64,000 nucleotides of DNA, from the NCBI GenBank assembly GCA_023653785.1, contig JAMKCH010078985.1, forward strand, positions 1 to 64,000, given 5' to 3'. Both the position numbers and the translations under genes were made by a program. This stretch comes from Ophioderma brevispina (lineage: Eukaryota > Echinodermata > Ophiuroidea > Amphilepidida > Ophiodermatidae). This document shows, one piece after another, positions 55,999 through 64,000 of the stretch. The notes beneath the pieces were generated by a model, which ran no database searches, had not been told where the DNA came from, and saw nothing but the letters and a program-made list of their open reading frames with translations. How positions within the stretch are numbered: position 1 is the first letter of the stretch; the number at the start of each line of letters is the position of its first letter.

Positions 55999-57304
55999 TA
56001 TAGCAACTACAGACTCCCTGCGAGAAATCACACTCGTAACATTTACCGGAAGTAAGTATAAGGCCTTCTTACTGGTGTCCTCTATTGTTGAAATTGTTCT
56101 GTCATTTGTACAAAATAAGATTTAAAAAACTTTTGCACTTTACACTAAACTGATGGCAGGTAACTGCTACTCAATGTTGTTGAGAAACAGGAATGTTTTA
56201 AGGAGGGTTGTTCGATTTATGTCTATTGTGTTCTCTCCTGATATGAGAGACTGGCACAAAACTCACTTATCAAGTACCGTTGGAAACCAAAACTTGCCCG
56301 ATTGTTGATTGGTAGAAGCAATCTAAATTGCAATTGCAAAGCCCTATTCAATACTGTGCTAATATTGAAGGTGATTTTTTTGTTTATGTCTTGGGAATGA
56401 ATGGATTTGCAGGGCTCCAAATTTCAGGACGACAATGAGAAAAATACTGGCCTCATGAGTATCAAAATCGACCACTATTTCCGGGGAAATCAGGGGGTCA
56501 CAAAAGACGATCGGACCACACACCTTTTAAGGGTGACTTCGGGATATCTTTAAACGAGTGAAAGAGTATTTCACTCTAGACATGGGGTGAGTGAAATTCC
56601 TTGCAGGTTCTGTAGGGTCTATAAATACGGAGCACATTAACCATTATGTTTATCTCTGTTATACAGTCTCAGCTATCATTTAATAAAATAGAAAACCGAG
56701 GCTTGGTTATTTAAACATAACTGCTATTTTTCCCCACCGCGTCCGTAGTCTTCAGTTTTTGAAAGTTGATGCCGTTCCGGAAGGGGAAAGGAAATACTGC
56801 AACCATGATAATTATTTCAGTACTTAATGTGGCCCTTCGAAAAAAAATCAGATTTTTGGCATTTCATAGTATCATGAATATAAAATAAAGGAAAGAAATA
56901 TCCAATGTTGGGAGGAAATGGATCCATGGGCGATGCACAAATATGAAGATGAAGAGAGTGACCCCAAGTTTTGAAAGAGATTTTGTGGTGAAGATGCGAG
57001 AAGGGAGGATGGAGGGATGGTGACAGGAGGAAAAAGGGTGTGATGAGGTGAATCGGTGAGGAGTTCATAGGCATACCTAGGGGACAGGATTAGTGGGGGT
57101 GGTGGAGGCGAGGCCGGCTACACTGCAAAAAACTCCGGTGTTGAATATGCAACCAGGTCGGTGTTAAGCTTGTCAGTTGTTAATTTCTGGTGTTAAAGTT
57201 TAGCATTTAAACACTTGGTTGTTGCTGAAAAATTTTGAGTTATGCATTTGGTGGGTCTGCTTATGTAATGCTAGAAGTAAGAGCTAATAATCTATATATC
57301 TATC
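55999..57304. other. intergenic DNA
   Basis: A GA-rich stretch at 56880-57060 gives a spurious minus-strand frame. Near 57120, ACACTGCAAAAAACTCCGGTGTTG resembles the end of a hAT-like small element with no partner found. Confidence 0.4.
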
Positions 57305-58205
57305 TTAACCCCGGCCCGCAGCCGAGATGCTGTTCCCAGGTAAGCGCCAAAGTCCCTGTTTGTCATTAGGTTGGGGGGACGTCAGATGGATCCTGCTGGA
57401 TGTCTCGAGCAATTCACCATCAAGTAGTTTTAAAGGGGGGCGACCGACCCCCTGTTTGGGCATGGTAACTTCCAACATGTGAGTATGAGAATACTTGGCA
57501 ATCGCACATTGACAGTGACCGGCAAAATGGCACGGCGTTGGGCAACAGAAGATGAAATGGACGGGATATCTTCCATATATCTGTGACTTTGGTCTTGGTG
57601 CTACGCGCAAGGATCCAGGATATGTTTTGTACTAGCAAAAGAAGCTTGGTGTTGTAGGTGCCATCCAATTTATCCTGTAGCTCTTTCTCATGGTCCAGGT
57701 CTCAGGTCCATATAACAGGATACTCTCTACACAGGGACTCTAAAGATTTCAGCTTGGTTGAAATTGGAGATAGATACAGATTGCCATAAGTGGTTTCTTG
57801 TAGTTTATTGCAGGCATTCCACGCTTGTCCTATGCATGACAGGAAGTCTCTTTCTTGCTGCGGCAACATAGGACCCTAGATACTGAAAGTCCTGACCTCT
57901 TGAGGTTGTGGCTACATCTGCTGTGCAGATAGGTTGATGATCCGGTCTTCCTCATTGACAGTCATATATTCAGGTCTTCTTGGCATTTAGAAGTAGGCTG
58001 ACTTTGTCTGAGGCATTCTCAAGTGATGTTAGTACATCTTGTGCACCACAATCTCAGATCAGCTGTTAGAGCTAGGTTATCTGCGTAGTCAAGGTCTGTG
58101 AAGATGCTTGACCCATGTGACGTCTGTAACGCTTGGGTTTGATGGTGAGACCTTTGTCGTTTGTGATGTCAAGACTCTGTCTGAGGATGGAATCAACCAC
58201 GAGTT
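57305..58205 (-). pseudogene. C-terminal half of a non-LTR retrotransposon reverse transcriptase, 5'-truncated
   Basis: The minus strand reads, with shifts, SILRQSLDITNDKGLTIKP (about 58185), IFTDLDYADN (about 58070-58107; the usual catalytic YADD has N for the last D), LLLNAKKTEYM (about 57985), RDFLSCIGQAWNACNKLQ (about 57850-57800), ESLCREYPVIW (about 57730), DKLDGTYNTKLLLLVQNISW (about 57670-57615), then FAGHCQ (57513-57530), GRPPLK and GLWRL before a stop near 57305. The order is that of the palm, thumb and C-terminal region of RTE/CR1-like elements. Homology stops at about 58205, a typical 5' truncation. Confidence 0.82.
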
Positions 58206-58650
58206 TTTGTGCAGTGTATGACACTAGAATGAGGTATGCATGGGTACCGGGTGAGGTGAATGGTGAAGTTTAGGAATGGTGGGGGAGTTGCTTTATCAGG
58301 GAAAGGATATTCTTTGAGTTGTGTGAGATCAGTGATGCTGTAATGGGGCGAGACATACGAGGGGAGGATTCGAGGAGGGACAGAAGAGACCAATGATGAG
58401 AAGCGAGGTGTTGTTGTTTTTTGTGAAGTTGAGGATAGGATGAAGATGAAGGATGGATGCAGATGGTGGGTTGAAAGGAAGAAGCGGGGTGGATCGGTTG
58501 GCGAAGGCGAATGTGTTGCGTTGGTATGGGCACGTACTGAGGAGGGTGACAAAGCATGTTGAAGAAGGTTTTGAGTTCGAGAGGGCGGTTTGAAGAGGGG
58601 ACGTCCAAAGAAGAAATGGAACAGCAGCAAGTGTGCTGAGGTATAGGGGG
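58206..58650 (+). pseudogene. LINE C-terminal fragment in opposite orientation
   Basis: The plus-strand frame at about 58490-58575 reads DRLAKANVLRWYGHVLRRVT, followed after a one-base shift by GRPKKKW (about 58598-58618). This is the conserved tail of another reverse-transcriptase family (usual form RLxWxGHVxR...GRPxxxW). It overlaps a long minus-strand frame (58193-58906) whose Pro/Ser/His-rich translation is an artefact of this G-rich strand. Only about 45 residues are firmly recognised. Confidence 0.55.
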
Positions 58651-59082
58651 GACGGGTTGGGGTGAGGATGGGGGTGCATTGAATCGGGCAAGTGGAAGGG
58701 AGTAAGGGAGTGATTTGTCCCCCTTTTATAGTGTGAGGTGAATCCGGGCCACCCCCGTTTTTTCTGGGAAAAAAAAACAACGCGGATTTAAAATCTTTGG
58801 ATTTACGACTACTAGTAATACAGTACTGTTTGTTGCTCATAGAGTTGGAATAAAATACATTTTTACCACTTTTTATGGAATGAGTCTTAGGAGATGAGTT
58901 TATCATGATACTGCTATAGGGTGTTATAGCGCCACACTACTTTGATTGCATCAGTCTCGTCACGAAACATATACAACAGGAAATTAGAGCAAGCCACCAT
59001 AATTAACCCTTACGAACTGTGTCCTTAGCCTGAAAGGGAAAAGGATATTGGAACAACAGATTTAAGGATTTGTTACAATTTC

Positions 59083-59990
59083 TCACAAATCAGTCAGTTT
59101 TACAAGATAACCCTTTTTGGAAATTTCATCGAAATGTTCAATAGATGTTTTAAAGTCAATCAGTCCACTAATACGGACGTACGGCCACCCCTGGCATGAA
59201 GCAGTTGCGGTCCAGAGGGCCGTCGCGGCATACTGTCCACAAGGTTGTTTAGGGGTCAATGGGCATGCAGAGAGTCCCACTCACGGTCAGAGGCTGAGCT
59301 AGCTCCTGTATAGAGTTTGATGAATGAAGATTTTCCCTGTAATTGATGGTCGGCCTAGATCCAGGCATGCTCGATAGGGTTCATATCAGGATTGCAGGCA
59401 GGCCAATGTATTATGCTACCCTCTGACCTCAAACAACTGTCGCCTATCGACAGCGGCCCTGTGCGGCGTGGCGGTGTGGTCTTGCAGCCGAAAATTGTTT
59501 TGCATAAAACCTTCTGATGTGGCAGGCAGTGAGTGGTTTTCCAGAATGTACAGGTACACGACGGCGCTGGCGTTCATGTTTCATTCTGGCACCCACCAGT
59601 GCACCGTTTTTCCTCCATAATGAATATCGGCGCATACCATTACTGAGCCGCCACCACCTTGAGTCGATTCCTGAATACACTACCACGTAATCGACGAACC
59701 CTTTGTCTTCCATCTTGACGGTCAAGGATGTAGCGGATCTCGTCCATAAAGACAACATTTCGCCAGTGTCCGAGCTGTAATCTTCGGTGCTCCTTAGCCC
59801 AGCGAAGTCGAGCAACTGTGATGGTGAACGCTTAGGGGTGGACATTTTGGTTATTCGTCTTGCTCGGTAACCATGTTGAAGCAATTTCCGATTTACAGTT
59901 TCGCGGGAAACGTTGATCAAATTGTTGTCTTCTCCACAAACGAATAAGACGGCTTGTTGGAATCCCATCTGAAACCTATGTGTCATGCAG
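59083..59990 (-). pseudogene. Tc1-type transposase relic
   Basis: The minus strand reads VSRETVNRKLLQHGYRAR and KMSTPKR (about 59915-59825; helix-turn-helix and GRPR-like linker region), then LDFAGLRST-like (about 59800), GMRRYSLWRKNGALV (about 59630-59590), FRLQDHTATPHRAA (about 59490-59450, corresponding to the usual LQHDNARPH with the second catalytic Asp) and a shifted copy of the WPAxSPDLNPIEHxW block (LACLQS-YEPYRACLD, about 59400-59350). It would cut and paste the element at TA sites. The first catalytic Asp region is disrupted, and several frameshifts and a stop make it inactive. Confidence 0.85.
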
Positions 59991-60080
59991 TTTTTGTTGT
60001 GAAGGTAACAACCAACAACAACAACAAAAATGGGCTACCTGCACTTGGAGCAGGGAAAAGGGACAAACAACAGACGTCTA

Positions 60081-60544
60081 TCGTTAGCCATTAGGGTCAT
60101 TACGTCTCTATTTTGACGTGTTACGAACATTTTGACGTGTTACTTTCTAAAGTAACATGTTACTTTCTGAAATGACACGTCGATTTATTAACCATTAACC
60201 AATCAAATTTATTCTTTTTTTTCAAATATACCAATTATATCTTCGGATATTATAACATATTAAGTTGGAAATGACATGTCTATTTGGAAAAAAACATGAT
60301 TGATTTCATTATTTGACATGTTAATTTAAAATTTCATGTAAATTGTTGATACAAATACGTGTTTCTGGCCAGTAGGGTCATAAGGCATTCCATTTTACTT
60401 GTAAATTTCTTATTTTACGTGCAAGTTTGTCAACATGTTACTTTTTGAAATGACATGACATTGCACAAAGTAACATGTAATTTAGGAAGTTACACTGTTC
60501 GTAACACGTTAAAATAGAGACGTAATGACCCTAATGGCTAACGA
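60081..60544. mobile_element. palindromic MITE nested in the Tc1 element
   Basis: The ends TCGTTAGCCATTAGGGTCAT and ACGTCTCTATTTTGACGTGT TACGAACA are nearly exact inverted repeats of about 55 bp. TA lies on both sides (60079-60080, 60545-60546). Inside are AGTAACATGTTACTTT and GTAACATG-type short palindromes. Non-coding, 464 bp. TA target and terminal TIRs suggest a Tc1/mariner-type MITE, of a family different from its host element. Confidence 0.85.
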
Positions 60545-60748
60545 TACACGTCCGGCATTTTATAGCTCCCAACAAAAGGCATTGTTACGTAATTCAAAAT
60601 TATGCATGGATTCAGTTCACCTGGGTATTATAGTGGGGACTCATTATGCAATCATTCACCTACTCTAATGTGAATACTGAGCGTTCAAATAGAACGTTTT
60701 AAAGATTGGGTCTGAAAAATGTATTCCAACTTTATGAGCAACAGTGTA

Positions 60749-62544
60749 TATCCACATACAGATACAGCTTCATAAAATTAGAATTCATGAACCTAACCAT
60801 ATAGAAAAAGGAACAAATTAATACGGCCTCGTTTCCACCACAATGTAGAGAAGTTGTTCATGTGTGTTCTAAAAAGGTTCCAACCTACCAATATTGAACA
60901 CTGCACAATATATTTTTAATATGTCATATTTTGGTATGGAGGTGCCTTTTTGCCGTGTACTTTCGCCTTTGGGTTTGGGCAGTGGCGGGATGGAATAGAG
61001 CAAAAGCATAGTGATCACTATCAACACATAAAGGGTTTTTTCAAGTTTTATATATTATTTAATTACACGGATATATAAACTTTACTTAAACTGAAAATAT
61101 TCTAATTACTTGATTTAAATTAATAGTTACTTATACTCCATGGCACGGGGGGGGTTTGGGGGGGGTAACGGATGGGCAATGGCTTTTAAAATATTTTTGT
61201 TCCTGTAAAGATGGCTCCAAAAGTGACACAAATACAAAAAATATGAGTGGGAGAAGAAGGAATCGTTAGTCGTAAAACTGGCAAAATACAATTTGCTGGA
61301 GTCCCAAGGAAGGGGGGGGGGTTAGCAAGGGAAACCATGAAGGATTTTGACCTCCACTTTTAAATTAGTTGTAATACGCAGTAGAGGGATGTCTAGTCGG
61401 TAATACTTGCTTTGGTATCAATCATCAATAGAAAGAGGACCATAGCTATAGGATATACACGTTAATACAAAATTTATTAGGCCTATAGCACACAACACAA
61501 ACACACACAAACACACACACATTACCCACACACATACCTACCTGTATTATAGCACTAAATGTGATCAACAAGTGAGCTCCTATGTCGCATAAAAGTTTAA
61601 AGTTTTAAATCGTACTTTCAACAATTAGTACAGCATGGAGTATTATAGTAACAAAACTCCATGGTACAGGCGTAGAAACGCATAACATGATAACACTAAT
61701 AACACAAGACAAAGGCATGGGCACTTTTTGTATTTAAAACTTAAAAATGTTTTTTTTTTTTTTTTAATTTTTCTTTTTTTATAAGTTTTAAATCTTACCT
61801 CTTTCACCAACTATAGTATAGCTAAAGCTTATCCGTATACAATAGTGAACATGAGTGGGAAAAATGTTAGAGCAAGAAAACTGTCTTTTACCCCGCTATA
61901 GACGACGTTTATGGTTCACACGTGCCCGTGCATGTATATTCTACTACTCCTCCTCAAAAGGCACTCAATTTAAAAGAGGGTGTTTTTTTGGGTGTATTTT
62001 TTTGGAACAAGTGAAACCACATAAGCCCAACTTGAAGGAAAAGCTAGGAAATAATTTTTTTCAAAAGATCGATTTCGTACCTATCCAAAAGCTCAATACT
62101 CACAGCCCAATTGGGGCAAAATAATACACTTTTTGAGCTCACAACATGCGGTCAACGCACGGCACGGTAACAATAGGCAACAACCTCGTTGCTAAGGAAC
62201 TGTAAACAAAAGTATCAACAACGGGGAATTGGAATAAGGCGTATGAATGGGGAATGCAAGGTTAAAACATGTTATCGATAAGATCACTAACTCAGTCAAA
62301 TGTAACCAGTGAAGCCAACTCGACATGTTTTATCCAGTGATTGTAAATGTAAAAAAAACAGTTGCAAATTCCATCTATATAAATCATTTCACACCAACAC
62401 TCGTTGTGTATTGTTTTTTTTTCAGTTAAAATCTTGAGGGTCTACTCATACAACCGTTGCGTGTCCCATTCTTTATAGCAAACCCTAAATTGTAGTTGCA
62501 TTATTCTAACAGCTATATAACTGTCATGTGATTTGGGAAATTAT
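60749..62544. other. AT-rich intergenic DNA
   Basis: (CA)n at 61495-61545, poly-T runs at 61749-61765, G runs near 61147 and 61311. No gene recognised. Confidence 0.5.
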
Positions 62545-62615
62545 ACTAACGAGCATGAGCATGAGCATTTATTAGCATAACATCGGGCTCAAAAGCCGAA
62601 TTATTATTATCTGTC
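62545..62615 (-). mobile_element. probable LINE 3' tail with (TGCTCA)n
   Basis: On the minus strand, TTCGGCTTTTGAGCCCGATG, TTATGCTAATAAATGCTCAT and GCTCATGCTC form a short unique segment followed by a hexamer tandem, as at the 3' end of several RTE/CR1-type LINEs. No coding part is present. Confidence 0.4.
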
Positions 62616-62811
62616 TTATTTTGTATCTGCTTTATTTTTACTATGTTCAAAATGTATTAATTGTAATTTTTGGTATAAGCCCACCTTATTTTCTACATGT
62701 GCTTGTAATTTATTATTCTATTTTGTATGCCTTCTCAAAACAAGTTTTCAATTTTTTGTTGGTAAAACTGCAAGTCCGTGTGTCGTGTTACAATTCTTAT
62801 ATATATACTAT

Positions 62812-62870
62812 ATAATATGATATATATATATATATATATATATATTTCTATATATATATATATATATATT
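62812..62870. repeat. (TA)n microsatellite
   Basis: Nearly pure TA/ATATAT over about 55 bp with a TTTC interruption. Confidence 0.95.
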
Positions 62871-63107
62871 GTATGACGTCCTCGTAGCGTAAAAGGTCAG
62901 AAAATACCTTTAAAACACAAACAAATGCGCATTGTGCACAAGTGTCTGACATTTTATATAGATTTTAATGATTTGGAATTGGTCAAAAATTTGATATGTC
63001 CAAACAACATAAATATTAGTTAAAATACACACAATTATATGATTTACACTTTAATTGTAAACAAGAATGTCCAGTAATGTCCACAAGAAGCGTTGCAGTT
63101 TTCAGCG

Positions 63108-63985
63108 TTGATGTCCTCACAGCGAAGACCCAAAATGACAGCGCATAAGTTCATATCACTATATATATAAGTTATATATATATCTTATATAGATATATAT
63201 ATATATATATATATATCTATATATATATATATTGTTGAATATTATACGCCTGGCACAAAAAGTATCTTCGGCAGGTGTTTTGATCAAGTACTGTGCAAAG
63301 TCAGACCATTTTGAACGTTTTTGAAATCTACATTTTGTTGCTAGGTCTTCTTTTTCATTTAATACCTGGCTTGTAAAAAAACGTGCAGAAATGGCTGCGA
63401 TAGAACGCCCTGAAAGCCGCAAACTCCCAAAACCAAAAGTTGCAGTGTGGGAGTTTTCAATGGGCATTCCAACGTAGTACAGGGACGACGAACACGCGGA
63501 CCACACTCAATATGGCAAGTATAGGCTTTCTCGCTCGTTCAGTAGGAAAACCTCTTTGTGTAACAATCAATACACAGTCTTATTGCGTTGTAGTGGTGTA
63601 CACACAGTGACCATTGAAATTATCCAAAACACGCAAACCTTTTGGTTTGGGGGGTTTGCGTACTTTTCGGACACTCCATCGCAGCCATTTTTGCACCGCT
63701 CTTTTTTACAGGGAGAGGTGTAATAGGAAAGAGCAAGACCTAGGCAACAAAAGGTTATATTCGAAAAATTTTTAAAATGGTCCGACTTTGACAGCGTACT
63801 GATAGAAAAACATGCCGAGATACTTTTTGTGTCCAGGTGTTATATATATAACTTTATATATATCTATATCTCGACTATATCTATCTAGTATATAATATAT
63901 ATTATATAATCTATATAATATATAGATATATACTATATTAACTTATGCGCTGTCATTTTGGAGCTTCGCTGTGAGGACATATCGG
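63108..63985. repeat. large palindrome (foldback) with arms of about 370 bp
   Basis: GATGTCCTCACAGCGAAG and CCAAAATGACAGCGCATAAG at 63110-63150 reappear inverted at 63940-63985. The pairing continues through a (TA)n tract in each arm (63165-63235 and 63840-63935), CACAAAAAGTATCTTCGGCA, AAAGTCAGACCATTTTGAAC, TTTTGTTGCTAGGTCTT and GTGCAGAAATGGCTGCGAT, to about 63475/63590. The loop is about 110 bp. Both arms encode similar peptides when read outward (KWSDFAQYLI in one, KWSDFDSVLI in the other), so the source may have been coding. The right end may run past the window. Confidence 0.88.
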
Positions 63986-64000
63986 TGTGGGGTTGAACTG

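Larger units (their letters stand above)
58821..60746 (-). mobile_element. Tc1/mariner element with both terminal repeats
   Basis: The left end CAGTACTGTTTGTTGCTCAT AGAGTTGGAATA and the right end (inverted) CACTGTTGCTCATAAAGTTGGAATACATTTTT are the typical Tc1-type terminal repeats. TA flanks both (58819-58820, 60747-60748). After removing the nested MITE the length is about 1.46 kb, normal for a complete Tc1. The transposase is on the minus strand and broken. Confidence 0.85.

Noticed and set aside
58193..58906. Longest open frame in the window (237 codons, minus strand)
   Set aside because: Its Pro/Ser/His/Thr-rich translation is the reverse of a G-rich strand that encodes a LINE tail in the other direction. 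No domain or start context supports it.

Overview
The window looks like eukaryotic nuclear DNA from an animal, most likely a marine deuterostome invertebrate (echinoderm, hemichordate or amphioxus type). It is AT-rich and dominated by old DNA-transposon, MITE and non-LTR retrotransposon debris. It also holds a satellite built on the TTAGGG telomere word, many TAGGCCTA words, and spliced low-density coding pieces with GT/AG borders. There are no bacterial operons, ribosome binding sites or CRISPR. The species cannot be fixed from the sequence. Almost every coding relic changes frame at single-base indels, so the segment is either mostly pseudogenic or an uncorrected long-read assembly; homopolymer runs (for example about 38 G near 5.0 kb) fit the second possibility.

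Layout. 0-7 kb: AT-rich intergenic DNA with a TTAA-flanked MITE (3.0 kb) and a long poly-G. 7.1-8.1 kb: large foldback element. 8.6-11.5 kb: decayed L1/Tx1-like LINE on the minus strand, with endonuclease and reverse transcriptase motifs. 14-17.5 kb: MITE, long polypyrimidine tract, and a foldback element with another repeat nested in one arm. 20.1-24.0 kb: best candidate for an undescribed host gene on the plus strand. It has a TATA-like promoter, a small ATG exon, a Tyr/Asp-rich exon with a good donor, and an exon with several SH2-docking tyrosine motifs and a proline-rich stretch. Its putative intron carries an inverted GGTCTAAT minisatellite. 24.4-26.7 kb: higher-order satellite combining a 44-bp telomere-word repeat and a 39-bp GGCCTGCGGCGCAA repeat. 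27.5-32.2 kb: cluster of TTAA MITEs and an L2/CR1-like LINE tail. 32.4-33.8 kb: segmental duplication. 36.4-41.1 kb: five tandem copies of a roughly 920-bp unit. 41.1-43.5 kb: two different LINE fragments, one with an RNase H domain. 48.07-50.10 kb: two-exon methyltransferase-like gene or pseudogene on the minus strand. 50.9-55.1 kb: more MITEs, a foldback and a roughly 300-bp satellite rich in TGACC half-sites. 57.3-58.6 kb: two LINE fragments in opposite orientation. 58.8-60.75 kb: a Tc1 element with recognisable terminal repeats, a broken transposase and a MITE nested inside it. 63.1-64.0 kb: giant palindrome with TA microsatellites.

How it works together. Most of the window is transposons inserted into each other. 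Four small MITE families share length, TTAA target and a terminal-repeat pattern, which suggests one mobilising transposase, probably piggyBac-like. Only the adaptor-like exons (20.2-24.0 kb) and the methyltransferase-like exons (48.1-50.1 kb) look like host genes, and neither is intact as read.
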